DNA of 64,000 bases from Ruminiclostridium herbifermentans (GCF_005473905.2 NZ_CP061336.1:3216501-3280500); one strand, 5' to 3'; numbered from the stretch's first letter, positions 7,889 through 15,996 are shown. The notes: generated by a model from the sequence alone, not told the origin. Made by a program: numbers and translations.

Positions 7889-8227
7889 TTAAATACATCT
7901 TACAAATTTGTGTGTCTGTAATTCCGAATCAATATCTCTACCACCATACATAACACGAATAATGGTCACAAGTGAATTTTCCTTATCCAAAATATATAAA
8001 ACACAGTAGTTATCTACAGGCATAATATGTAAGCCTCGACTGTGCCATGGTTCATTTTCATATAAACGAAATCGTTCTGGCATTTGTTCAAGGCTCATAA
8101 TACCTTTTTCTAGTCTATCAAGCTGTCCACTAGCATTCTTAATGGATTTTAGTTCAAAAGCAATGTACTCATAAATACTTCTTAAGTCTGTATCCGCCTG
8201 TTCTGAAACTTTAATTTAAAATATCAT
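7889..8227 (-). pseudogene. RelE/ParE-family toxin, early nonsense codon
   Basis: Starting at ATG 8227, which overlaps the antitoxin stop as ATGA, the frame reads Met-Ile-Phe then TAA (8218-8216), then continues IKVSEQADTDLRSIYEYIAF...QLDRLEKGI...MPERFRLYENEPWHSRGL...VIRVMYGGRDID. These are the conserved blocks of a full ParE/RelE toxin of about 110 residues, so codon 4 has become a stop. A shortened product from an internal start (ATG 8098, 69 residues) would lack the first helices. The last codons (R-C-I-stop) are read from the CRISPR repeat, so the native C-terminus is also altered. Rescue by the ATT after the stop is possible but unlikely. It is probably inactive. Confidence 0.8.
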
Positions 8228-8532
8228 AAATTGAAATCCTTGCGGATGTCTGCAAATGCCTTACTTGCTGATTTAGTTCTGCCCGCTTTCATATCCGTAT
8301 ATCCTTTCTCCAGTTCTTCATTCATCTGTTCTTCGGATAAATCATACATATTCACAGGTCTTTCAGATGGAATTTTTACTTCAAAAGGAATACCTCTGTG
8401 AAGTATGATTTGTTTGTAAAACATATTTATTGCGTTAGATGCTGGAATACCAAGTTCAGAAAGAATGCGCTCTGCCTGCTCTTTAACGTCTGGTTCAATT
8501 CTTGCGTATAAATTTGCTGATTTTGCTGCCAT
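8224..8532 (-). CDS. RelB/DinJ-family antitoxin
   Basis: A 102-residue ribbon-helix-helix antitoxin. The N-terminal DNA-binding unit is NLYARIEPDVKEQAERIL followed by SELGIPASNAINMFYKQI, typical of RelB/DinJ. The C-terminal part (SERPVNMYDLSEEQMNEELEKG onward) is the region that would wrap and neutralise the toxin. GGAGTGAT precedes the ATG. Its TGA overlaps the toxin ATG by two bases (ATGA), the usual coupled arrangement. The frame is intact while the toxin frame is broken, as often seen in decaying modules. It likely represses its own promoter at the palindrome 8604-8629. Confidence 0.85.
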   Translation of the reverse strand: MAAKSANLYARIEPDVKEQAERILSELGIPASNAINMFYKQIILHRGIPFEVKIPSERPVNMYDLSEEQMNEELEKGYTDMKAGRTKSASKAFADIRKDFNL

Positions 8533-8575
8533 AATATCACTCCATTCGAAATCATGCTTAAATCTTTATATAAAT

Positions 8576-8629
8576 AGTATACGCATTTTGTATGTACATT
8601 AGCAATACATTTTAAACATACAATGTATT
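8576..8629 (-). promoter_or_regulatory. Toxin-antitoxin promoter and operator
   Basis: On the minus strand TTGCTA (8605-8600) and TATACT (8581-8576) are 18 bases apart, a plausible sigma-A promoter 44 bases before the antitoxin ATG. Just upstream is the palindrome AATACATT-N10-AATGTATT (8604-8629), overlapping the -35, a fitting site for the ribbon-helix-helix antitoxin. Confidence 0.45.
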
Positions 8630-8778
8630 TATTTAGAACTTATCAAAATCATCCAGCATAGATTATATTTATATTTCACATCGAAAAATAAAATCATGTT
8701 TCAGTTACAGACGGGAAACTCATATAGACAAGGCTCTGGCTTACACAAGTTTAAATACATCTCATGTTTCAGTTACAG

Positions 8779-8984
8779 GCCCGAAATAAGTCTATTTCAT
8801 AATATACATTTTAACGTATATACCTTGTACAATCAATGATTTGCGTAATTTTTTCCAACCGAATGTTACTTTTAGACAAGTACATTTAAAATCCCCTTAA
8901 ACTCACTAATACCAAGCCATTCATGTTATATATATTTTTATCCGCTTGGAAAAACTATGTGAAATATAAAACCATCATTAAAAA
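8779..8984. other. AT-rich region at the presumed CRISPR leader side
   Basis: If the array is read on the minus strand, this flank of R4 is where the leader should be. It is AT-rich with no ORF. I cannot identify a conserved leader motif. Confidence 0.3.
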
Positions 8985-9087
8985 ACAAAACCCCCAATCC
9001 GTATCAAACTATAATATGTACCACTTTGCTAGATTCTGTCCCGTAAAGGGGGGTACATATCGCTATAGTTGATGTGTATGGGGTTGT
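8985..9087. repeat. 103-nt long imperfect hairpin
   Basis: The left arm 8985-9022 (ACAAAACCCCCAATCC... ending ATATGTACC) pairs with the right arm 9052-9087 (GGTACATATCGCTATAG... ending GGGGTTGT) over about 35 positions with small bulges. The inner part (CCACTTT/AAAGGGG) pairs too. It lies between the CRISPR remnant and the end of the GNAT operon and has no T-run, so it is either a large bidirectional hairpin or a miniature palindromic element. Confidence 0.65.
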
Positions 9088-9171
9088 CCATAAAAGTACT
9101 CTTAATATAAAATTGCTACCTTTCAGCTTAAGTCTTATAGATTCTGTATTTTCCTATAAACTTAAAAGTCC

Positions 9172-9325
9172 TTTAAAGTGTATGATTTTAACTAGATTAT
9201 AATCATTAATAACGCAATCAGATCAGATTTTACCACCTTTCAAAGTGCCTAATTTAAAATTGATTCTAATCATTAATAGTACAACCAGAGCAGGTTTTTC
9301 CACCTTTCAATATGTCTATTTAAAC
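9172..9325. repeat. Tandem repeat, 2.3 copies of about 67 bp
   Basis: Unit 1 (9172-9237) and unit 2 (9238-9304) share TTAAAGTG/TCAAAGTG starts, the block TAATCATTAATA, CAGA-CAG and the ending CCACCTTTC; a partial third unit runs to about 9325. They lie just downstream of the GNAT gene. There is no coding potential, and the role is unknown. Confidence 0.6.
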
Positions 9326-9371
9326 CGTATAATTTATTCCTATATAAAAACATTCAAAACGCCAATTATTC

Positions 9372-9899
9372 TCACAAAACACATTCCAATTGGCAATCGC
9401 AAGGTTCATTTTCCACATGCTCTTTATTATATTCAAGTGCTTCAACACAGCCCATAGCTCTATAAAAATCCTGAGTTTCAACCGAAGAATGTGCTGAAAT
9501 ATATAACTTTTTTGCGCCATTCTGCTTTGCCCAATCCTTAGACAATCGGAATAATTCTTTTCCAATACCCTTTCCGCGCATATCTTCAGATACATGTATG
9601 CTAGATAAGTCAAGGTATTCTTTATTTTGTCCAAATAAAAACGGCTCTACAGATGAAAATCCTTTCAGCATGTCATTTACAAATACTCCAAAAACCACAC
9701 CGCCTTTTGTTACCGTGTTCTTTAAGCAAGCTACCAATATGTTATACTCAGCTTCGCCCCAATCTTCTGAAAGTGAAATGTCTATAATACACCACTTGCC
9801 ATCAATTTTCCTCCAGCATTTTGAAACTTTTTGATGACGCATGAAGTGAGCAAACAAATCTTTGTTTATCATTTCTGTAGTTAGCTTTATTATCTCCAT
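9372..9899 (-). CDS. GNAT-family N-acetyltransferase
   Basis: 175 residues with one GNAT domain. The acetyl-CoA pyrophosphate loop is in HVSEDMRGKGIGKELFRLS (R/Q-x-x-G-x-G/A), preceded by the strand YLDLSSI and followed by KKLYISAHSSVETQDFYRAMGC, the usual motif B. The C-terminus ends in a Cys-containing tail (PCDCQLECVL). The start is 7 bases after the stop of the U32 gene, with GAGGAGG inside the end of that gene, so the two are co-transcribed. The acceptor substrate cannot be predicted. The family is close to small-molecule acetyltransferases found beside clostridial metabolic genes. Confidence 0.85.
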   Translation of the reverse strand: MEIIKLTTEMINKDLFAHFMRHQKVSKCWRKIDGKWCIIDISLSEDWGEAEYNILVACLKNTVTKGGVVFGVFVNDMLKGFSSVEPFLFGQNKEYLDLSSIHVSEDMRGKGIGKELFRLSKDWAKQNGAKKLYISAHSSVETQDFYRAMGCVEALEYNKEHVENEPCDCQLECVL

Positions 9900-9906
9900 T
9901 ATTCCT

Positions 9907-11136
9907 CTACTGCCTCCTCAATATAGCAAATGGCTCAACTTCCTCTGCCATGGGCATATAAACAATCATCTGAGCATGAGGTGCTGTTCTTATGTCCTCT
10001 CCCTCTTCATTTTTCATGGACTCAATTGTTTGAACAAAAAAATCCTTATTTGGACTCATAACTTCAATTTCATCACCCACAATCATTCTGTTTCTTTGCT
10101 CAATCTTTGCTATCTTCGTTTCCTTGTCATATTCCAAAACCATACCAATAAAATCATAGTCCCTTACATATGAACTGGTATGGTAAATCTGGTCTTCACC
10201 TGAGGTCTTATTAAAATAAAAGCCCTTTGTATACTCTCTATGGCTTGCTTTAGACAGTTCAATAAGCCATTCGGGATTGAATTTATAATTCTCAGGGTCA
10301 GCTAAATATGCATCTATTGCCTTTCTGTATGCACTTACAACCGTCGCTACATAGAAGGAACTTTTCATTCTGCCCTCAATTTTAAAGCTGTATATTCCAG
10401 CCTCAACCAGCTCAGGTATATGCTCAATCATGCATAAGTCCTTTGAATTAAATATATACGTTCCCTTATCATCTTCATATACAGGATAAAATTCGCCCGG
10501 ACGTTTTTCCTCCATAATATGATATTTCCATCTGCAGGACTGTGCACAATCGCCTCTGTTTGAATCTCTTCCTGTCATATAGCTGCTGAGCAAGCATCTT
10601 CCAGAATAAGATATACACATTGCTCCATGAATAAATGCTTCTATGTCCAAATCATCAGGAGTTTTTGTATTAATTTCCTTAATCTCTGAAAGCGAAAGTT
10701 CTCTAGCAACAACTATTCTCTTAGCACCAAGTTCATACCAGAAATTCGCACTTTGGTAATTTGTATTATTTGCTTGAGTACTTATATGAATTTCCATGTT
10801 TGGTGTAACTTTTCGAACAATAGAAAACACACCCGGATCAGATACAATCAACGCATCAACACCTAGTTCATTCAGCTGCATTATATATTCTGGCAATCCC
10901 TCTAAATCCTCATTATGCGGTATTATATTTACAGTAACGTAAACCTTGCAACCTCTATCATGTGCAAATATAATTCCTTGCTGCATGTCCTCAACAGAAA
11001 AGTTATCTGCTTGAGCTCTAAGTCCAAATTTCTGTCCTCCAATATATACTGCATCTGCACCATACAAAACAGCCATTTTCAATTTTTCCAAATTACCGGC
11101 AGGTGCCAAAAGTTCAATCTTCTTCATATTAATCAT
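9907..11136 (-). CDS. trhP: Peptidase U32-family tRNA hydroxylation protein TrhP
   Basis: 409 residues with the U32 signature EAFIHGAMC (166-174). The four cysteines typical of tRNA/rRNA hydroxylation members are at 174, 181, 197 and 201 (GAMCISYSGRC, RGDCAQSC). TrhP proteins use prephenate and an iron-sulphur centre to make 5-hydroxyuridine at tRNA position 34. Directly upstream is trmR, whose product methylates that hydroxyl, matching the yrrM-yrrN-yrrO order in Bacillus, but only one U32 gene is present here. AAAGGGG precedes two close ATGs; either 11136 or 11127 may be used. Confidence 0.85.
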   Translation of the reverse strand: MINMKKIELLAPAGNLEKLKMAVLYGADAVYIGGQKFGLRAQADNFSVEDMQQGIIFAHDRGCKVYVTVNIIPHNEDLEGLPEYIMQLNELGVDALIVSDPGVFSIVRKVTPNMEIHISTQANNTNYQSANFWYELGAKRIVVARELSLSEIKEINTKTPDDLDIEAFIHGAMCISYSGRCLLSSYMTGRDSNRGDCAQSCRWKYHIMEEKRPGEFYPVYEDDKGTYIFNSKDLCMIEHIPELVEAGIYSFKIEGRMKSSFYVATVVSAYRKAIDAYLADPENYKFNPEWLIELSKASHREYTKGFYFNKTSGEDQIYHTSSYVRDYDFIGMVLEYDKETKIAKIEQRNRMIVGDEIEVMSPNKDFFVQTIESMKNEEGEDIRTAPHAQMIVYMPMAEEVEPFAILRRQ

Positions 11137-11312
11137 ATACCCCTTTGAGTTATTCTAACAGCTAATCATTGATAATGCTCCGATAGTTTTATGAAATAAG
11201 TTAGTTTTTCGTCAATAAGCCATTGGTAAACTTAAGTATGGCTCGACTTTTCATTCGAAAGTTAGTTCAAAAATAGTTATGACTGTTGGCTTAGTGTATC
11301 AGCCAGCAGCTA

Positions 11313-11954
11313 TTAACCTTTCTTATAGCTAAGTGCAACTCCATCTCCAATAGGAATAATACTGGTTTCAAAGTCATCATCCTCGCAAAGAATTTTCAGA
11401 TAGTCCCTCATCCTTGTAACAATTGTTTTCTTTCTTCTAACCACAAGTTCTTCGCTTGCAATCATACCCTTATACAAAACATTGTCCGATACCAATAATC
11501 CTCCAGGAACAAGCATCCTTTTGCATTGTTCAAAAAACTCATTATATTGCCCCTTGGCAGCATCAATAAAAATCATATCATAGCGCTTGTCCAAACACAC
11601 CAAGACATCCAAAGCATCCCCTGCAATTACATTTATAGTGTTTTGCTTACCAGCTAATTTTATATTTTTCCTTGCCAGTTCAATCATTTCTTCATTTCTT
11701 TCAATTGTATCAATAACACCATCCTGCTTCAAGAATCCAGAAAATAATATAGCTGAGTATCCTATAGCAGTTCCAACTTCAAGTATTCTAGACGGCTGCT
11801 TTATTTGTCCTAGCACCTTCATTAAAGCGGCAACCTCAGGTTGAATAATGGGCACATGATTAAGAGCCGCATATTGCTCAAGTTCTGCAAGTAGTCCAGT
11901 GTTAGCCTTTATTGTATCTCTAATATATTCAATTATATAATCATAATTAATCAA
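11313..11954 (-). CDS. trmR: tRNA 5-hydroxyuridine methyltransferase TrmR (COMT-like)
   Basis: 213 residues, catechol-O-methyltransferase-type SAM enzyme. The SAM motif is ILEVGTAIGYSAILF, with an acidic ribose-binding residue in IDTIERNEEM and metal-site residues in MIFIDAAKGQY and VSDNVLY. Its position upstream of trhP and downstream of mltG equals yrrL-yrrM-yrrN of Bacillus, where YrrM is TrmR and makes 5-methoxyuridine at tRNA U34. The only workable start is TTG 11954, because the frame is closed by TGA five bases earlier. The strong SD (GGAGGTG, 12008-12002) is separated from it by a hairpin. Confidence 0.85.
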   Translation of the reverse strand: MINYDYIIEYIRDTIKANTGLLAELEQYAALNHVPIIQPEVAALMKVLGQIKQPSRILEVGTAIGYSAILFSGFLKQDGVIDTIERNEEMIELARKNIKLAGKQNTINVIAGDALDVLVCLDKRYDMIFIDAAKGQYNEFFEQCKRMLVPGGLLVSDNVLYKGMIASEELVVRRKKTIVTRMRDYLKILCEDDDFETSIIPIGDGVALSYKKG

Positions 11955-12008
11955 TAGTCACGTCCATGTTTTTCCACAGTTAACAAATAACATGGACTTG
12001 GCACCTCC
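11952..12008 (-). promoter_or_regulatory. Hairpin-spaced Shine-Dalgarno, trmR (copy 2 of 4)
   Basis: Minus strand: GGAGGTG (12008-12002), one base, then stem CAAGTCCATGTT/AACATGGACGTG (12000-11989 and 11970-11959, 11 of 12 pairs), an 18-base loop, ACTA, and the TTG start (11954). Folded, the SD-start gap is about 7 bases. A short ORF (ATG in the 5' arm to TGA at the 3' arm) also exists and gives a translational-coupling alternative. Confidence 0.6.
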
Positions 12009-12170
12009 TAGATACATATTTCTAAATACATTGGTTATTCTTAAACTTGCTGAGATTCTCATACTTCTAATTTACCCGTTGCTAAAAATAATTTTCAAAA
12101 TCAGCTTATCAACTACTTCTATATTTTATTGAACCAATAATAAAAACTACATAATTCTCATTGCTTTATA

Positions 12171-12195
12171 AAATTAGGGTGGCACACAGCCACCC
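12171..12195 (-). terminator. Terminator after mltG
   Basis: Stem GGGTGGC/GCCACCC (12177-12183, 12189-12195) with a TGTGT loop, followed on the minus strand by TAATTTTAT. It is placed 37 bases after the mltG stop, so trmR probably has its own promoter. Confidence 0.75.
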
Positions 12196-12231
12196 CAATC
12201 CATTTAATAAAATATAATATACAAAACAAAA

Positions 12232-13509
12232 TTATTTTGTTAAACCATACTGTTTCATAGCCTTTAAATGTTCATTATATGACTTGGTAAATTTTGTAGT
12301 TCCATCCCCTGTTGCTATAAAGAACATATAATCAGTATCTTCATCAGGGTACAATGCCGCATTTATAGAATCCATACCAGGAGAACATATTGGTCCAGGT
12401 GGAAGTCCAGGATGAAGGTAAGTATTGTAAGCATCATCGACAGTTGTATCTTCATAGGTTATTTGATCATGTACCTTGCCCTCCCTGTTAAGGAAAATGT
12501 ACTGAAGCGTAGCACATGATTGTAATTTTCGGAGATATTCTTCTTTACTCTTTAATCTCTTATGGAAGACAGCAGAAACCAATCTTCTGTCTGCACTTGA
12601 GTTTGCCTCTCTTTCAATAATTGATGCAAGAGTAATAATTTGATCCATTGACATTCCTAGTTCTTGAGCTCTTTTATAATGCTCCTTTGTCAGCTTACTG
12701 TCAAAATTTCTAAGCATTACATTTATAATTACCTTCTCACCAGGATTCATTGCAAACTCATATGTGTCAGGGAATAAATATCCCTCTAAAATAAATTCTC
12801 TGTTATTGGTATTTGTAATCTGTTTTATGAAATCGAAATCATATTTTTCATATTTCATAGCATAATCAAATTTGTCTTCGATTGCTATACCCTTATCTTC
12901 AAATTTCTTAACAATCTGCTTATAGGTTAAGCCTTCTGGAATAGTAATCTTAACACTTTCAGGCTTTGAAATAAGTACCTTCATTATATCATTAAGTTCT
13001 AAGTCTTTTTTCAAAATATGTGTACCAGCTTGATATTTCCCATCAAACCCATTAAGCTTTGATACAATCTTAAAAACTTGAGGATTGGTTATTAATCCCC
13101 CATCCTTTAAAATGTTTGCGATAGCCTTTGTATCTGACCCCATAGGTATTTCCACTGGTATTGCATTAGGATCAGTAGCATCAATCTGAATTTCAGCAGT
13201 TTCCACATCATCACTGACAGCTTCTATACTTAGAAAAGAAAAAATAGTTCCCACTGAAAATATAACCACAAATACAATTATTGAAGCTAGTACAAAAGTA
13301 AGCTTCTTTAACCCAGCAGATATTAAGAATATACCAGAAATAACTAATGTAATTCCAACTACTGTTAATATAGCATTAAATACGCCATAAGAAGCATTAT
13401 AACCACTTAACAAAGTACCACCAAAACTTACTATTTTCGGTATTGATAAAAATGCACCTATAACAACTAATAAAATACCTACCAGTGCAACCTTTAATTT
13501 TTTATTCAT
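12232..13509 (-). CDS. mltG: Endolytic murein transglycosylase MltG (YceG-like)
   Basis: 425 residues from ATG 13509, chosen because GGAG lies 8 bases before it; TTG 13530 overlaps the SD. The YceG domain is complete, with a LysM-like part and the catalytic block ASIIEREA (active Glu) plus NTYLHPGLPPGPICSPG. It cuts nascent glycan strands at the membrane and sets chain length. The N-terminus is unusual, with about three hydrophobic segments (residues about 5-22, 40-64 and 68-92) instead of the single anchor of most MltG proteins. In Bacillus the equivalent gene (yrrL) also precedes trmR. Confidence 0.9.
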   Translation of the reverse strand: MNKKLKVALVGILLVVIGAFLSIPKIVSFGGTLLSGYNASYGVFNAILTVVGITLVISGIFLISAGLKKLTFVLASIIVFVVIFSVGTIFSFLSIEAVSDDVETAEIQIDATDPNAIPVEIPMGSDTKAIANILKDGGLITNPQVFKIVSKLNGFDGKYQAGTHILKKDLELNDIMKVLISKPESVKITIPEGLTYKQIVKKFEDKGIAIEDKFDYAMKYEKYDFDFIKQITNTNNREFILEGYLFPDTYEFAMNPGEKVIINVMLRNFDSKLTKEHYKRAQELGMSMDQIITLASIIEREANSSADRRLVSAVFHKRLKSKEEYLRKLQSCATLQYIFLNREGKVHDQITYEDTTVDDAYNTYLHPGLPPGPICSPGMDSINAALYPDEDTDYMFFIATGDGTTKFTKSYNEHLKAMKQYGLTK

Positions 13510-13812
13510 TGGCATTACTCCAATCTTCAAAGTACATCAATAATATCTACTATAATATTGTTTTCCTAATTTGTCCATATTTCCATACAATTTATTTACT
13601 TCTAAAATAAACTCTATATACAAAACTATACTGTCAAAACCAACTAACTATTCACATAGCCGATTCTATTAGCCATGTATAATATCATGCTCAAAACCTC
13701 TTATAGCATAGCTATTCATATAGTTTGTATCTTTTTGGTACATTTAACTCATGCACCATTACTCAATAAACACCCATCAACTACAGCATCTGTAAGCTAA
13801 TATATTTCAACA
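13510..13812. other. Intergenic region, nothing recognised
   Basis: 303 AT-rich bases between typA and mltG, presumably with the mltG promoter. No terminator-like stem with a T-run, ORF or RNA element was found. Confidence 0.45.
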
Positions 13813-15630
13813 TTACATTTTACTTCTGCTCTTTGCTCTAAGTTCAGAATTTAATATTCTCTTCCTTAAACGAATATTTTTAGGTGTTATCTCAACTAAC
13901 TCATCATCTGCAATAAACTCTAAAGCCTGCTCAAGACTTAAGTTCAGAGGTGGTGTTAACCTAAGTGCATCGTCACTTCCTGATGCTCTTGTATTTGTAA
14001 TGTGCTTCTTTTTACACACATTAATAACCAAATCATCACTTTTTGCATTCTCGCCGACTATCATTCCCTCATATACCTTTGTACCAGGTGTTATGAAAAG
14101 TGTTCCTCTTTCTTGAGCGTTATATAGACCATAAGTAATAGCCTCTCCATCTTCCCAAGCTACAAGTGAACCTCTTTGTCTCATAGGAATATCTCCTTTG
14201 TATGGTTCATAGCTGTGGAAAACGTGATTCATTATTCCATTTCCTTTAGTATCAGTCAAAAGTTCTGATCTATATCCAATTAAGCCCCTAGCAGGTATCT
14301 TAAATTCAATTCTTATATATCCTTGATTTGCAGAAGACATATTTACCATCTCAGACTTTCTCTGTCCAAGCTTCTCCATTACAACGCCCATATATTCTTC
14401 AGGTACATCAATCATCAAGTATTCAATTGGTTCTAAAAGCTGACCGTCAACTTCCTTATATATAACTCTTGCCTTTGAAACCTGGAATTCATATCCTTGT
14501 CTTCTCATTGTTTCTATTAATATGGAAAGATGAAGTTCTCCTCTGCCTGAAACTACAAATGCATCTGGTGAATCAGTTTCTTCAACCTTGAGACTTACAT
14601 TTGTCTCTAATTCCTTGAATAATCTGTCCCTCAAATGTCTTGAGGTTACAAACTGGCCTTCTCTGCCAGCAAATGGACTATTATTTACGCTAAAGGTCAT
14701 AGATAGTGTTGGTTCATCAATAGCAACAAATGGCAGTGGGTCAGGAGCACCAACATCACATATCGTGTCTCCAATTGTTACATCTGTAACTCCTGATACA
14801 GCAACAATATCTCCAAGCATTGCTTCACTTGCTTCTTTACGCTTTAGTCCTTCAAATGTATACAGCTTTGTTATCTTTGCATTAACTTGATGTCCTTCTG
14901 TTTTACAAATAATAGCCTGTTGACCAAGCTTTATCTTTCCTCTGTCAACTCTTCCTATTGCAATTCTTCCAACATAATCATCATAGTCAACATTTGAAAC
15001 CAATAATTGCAATGTTCCATTCATTTCACCCTTTGGTGCAGGAACTTTTTCAAGTATTACATCAAATAGAGGCTTCAAATCTACTCTTTCCCCATACAAA
15101 TCACATACAGCAAAGCCTTCTCTGGAAGAAGCATATACAACTGGGAATTCTAATTGGTCATCATCTGCCCCTAATTCTATAAACAATTCAAGTATTTCGT
15201 CCACTACTTCGTCTGGTCTAGCTTCTTGCCTGTCTATTTTATTTACAACTACAATAGGCTTTAAATTAAGCTGAAGCGCTTTTTTCAAAACAAATCTTGT
15301 CTGAGGCATAGCTCCTTCAAATGCATCAACTAGTAAAAGAACGCCATCAACCATTTTTAAAACACGTTCCACTTCACCGCCAAAGTCAGCATGGCCAGGT
15401 GTGTCTACAATATTAATTTTAGTTTCTTTATATTGTACTGAGGTATTTTTTGATAAAATAGTAATACCTCTTTCTTTTTCTAGATCATTTGAATCCATTA
15501 CTCTTTCAACAACTGCCTCGTTAGATCTAAAAATACCACTTTGTCTAAGCATTGCATCAACAAGTGTAGTTTTGCCATGGTCAACATGGGCAATTATAGC
15601 TATATTTCTTACGTCTTGTCTAATATCCAC
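13813..15630 (-). CDS. typA: Ribosome-associated GTPase TypA/BipA
   Basis: 605 residues, full length for the family. GTPase motifs: G1 AHVDHGKTTL (14-23), G3 DTPGHADFGGEVERVL, G4 NKIDRQEARPDEV. EF-G-like domains II, III and V follow, then the BipA-specific C-terminal domain with GLIGYRSELLTDTKG and the basic end SELRAKSRSKM. It binds the ribosome and aids 50S assembly, especially at low temperature. GTG 15630 is the start, with GAAGGAGA 6-7 bases before it. It is followed by a long spacer and appears to be monocistronic. Confidence 0.95.
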   Translation of the reverse strand: MDIRQDVRNIAIIAHVDHGKTTLVDAMLRQSGIFRSNEAVVERVMDSNDLEKERGITILSKNTSVQYKETKINIVDTPGHADFGGEVERVLKMVDGVLLLVDAFEGAMPQTRFVLKKALQLNLKPIVVVNKIDRQEARPDEVVDEILELFIELGADDDQLEFPVVYASSREGFAVCDLYGERVDLKPLFDVILEKVPAPKGEMNGTLQLLVSNVDYDDYVGRIAIGRVDRGKIKLGQQAIICKTEGHQVNAKITKLYTFEGLKRKEASEAMLGDIVAVSGVTDVTIGDTICDVGAPDPLPFVAIDEPTLSMTFSVNNSPFAGREGQFVTSRHLRDRLFKELETNVSLKVEETDSPDAFVVSGRGELHLSILIETMRRQGYEFQVSKARVIYKEVDGQLLEPIEYLMIDVPEEYMGVVMEKLGQRKSEMVNMSSANQGYIRIEFKIPARGLIGYRSELLTDTKGNGIMNHVFHSYEPYKGDIPMRQRGSLVAWEDGEAITYGLYNAQERGTLFITPGTKVYEGMIVGENAKSDDLVINVCKKKHITNTRASGSDDALRLTPPLNLSLEQALEFIADDELVEITPKNIRLRKRILNSELRAKSRSKM

Positions 15631-15720
15631 AAAAATTCTCCTTCATTAACTTCACAAATTTAAAATCTATAATAAAAACGTATTTACCTAATAAACATAA
15701 TGATGTCTAATAATAAAGTC

Positions 15721-15890
15721 AATTACTATAGCAAAAATACCACCGCATATACTTTAAACTGTAATTGACTTTCGTCAAATTACTATCACAAAAATACCAC
15801 CGCGTATGCTTTGACTGTTATGACTTTAGTCAAGTTATTATTGCGAAAATATCACCGTTTTAAGCTTAAACCATAATTGACATCGGTAAA
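15721..15890. repeat. Three tandem 55-58 bp repeats between typA and mutS2
   Basis: Units 15721-15777, 15778-15832 and 15833-15890 each contain A(A/G)TTA-TAT, then CAAAAATACCACCGC or its variant, then a GACTTT-GTCA or GACATCGGTAA end. The third unit is the most diverged. They lie in the typA leader (plus strand right of the gene) and contain no ORF; the rest of 15631-15996 shows nothing else. Confidence 0.75.
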
Positions 15891-15996
15891 CAAGCCACTA
15901 ATTATTGTAATTTAATGAAGCAGAATTGTCAACCATTAGCGTTATATTCAGCATATTGTCATAAATTAGAGGTTTCTATTTATCTTTTGGCAAACT

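Larger units (their letters stand above)
7901..8693. mobile_element. 793-bp toxin-antitoxin insert inside CRISPR repeat 3
   Basis: Left of this segment repeat 3 has its bases 1-14; right of it repeat 3 resumes at base 14 to 30. Only one T is shared, so the segment entered one repeat with at most a 1-bp duplication and no loss. It carries the antitoxin gene, its promoter, and most of the toxin gene. There are no terminal inverted repeats or transposase, so the means of entry is unknown (illegitimate or recombinase-mediated). Confidence 0.7.
7756..8778 (-). CRISPR. Orphan four-repeat CRISPR array, interrupted by a toxin-antitoxin module
   Basis: A 30-bp repeat that begins GTTTAAATACATCT and ends CATGTTTCAGTTACAG on the plus strand. 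Repeats: R1 7756-7785 (27/30), R2 7821-7850, R3 split into 7887-7900 and 8694-8710, R4 8749-8778. Spacers: 7786-7820 (35 bp), 7851-7886 (36 bp), 8711-8748 (38 bp). The reverse complement contains ACATGAGATGTATTTAAA, typical of clostridial type I-B-like repeats, so transcription is probably minus-strand. That puts the degenerate R1 at the trailer end, as expected. No cas gene lies in the window. The module at 7901-8693 sits inside R3. Confidence 0.85.
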
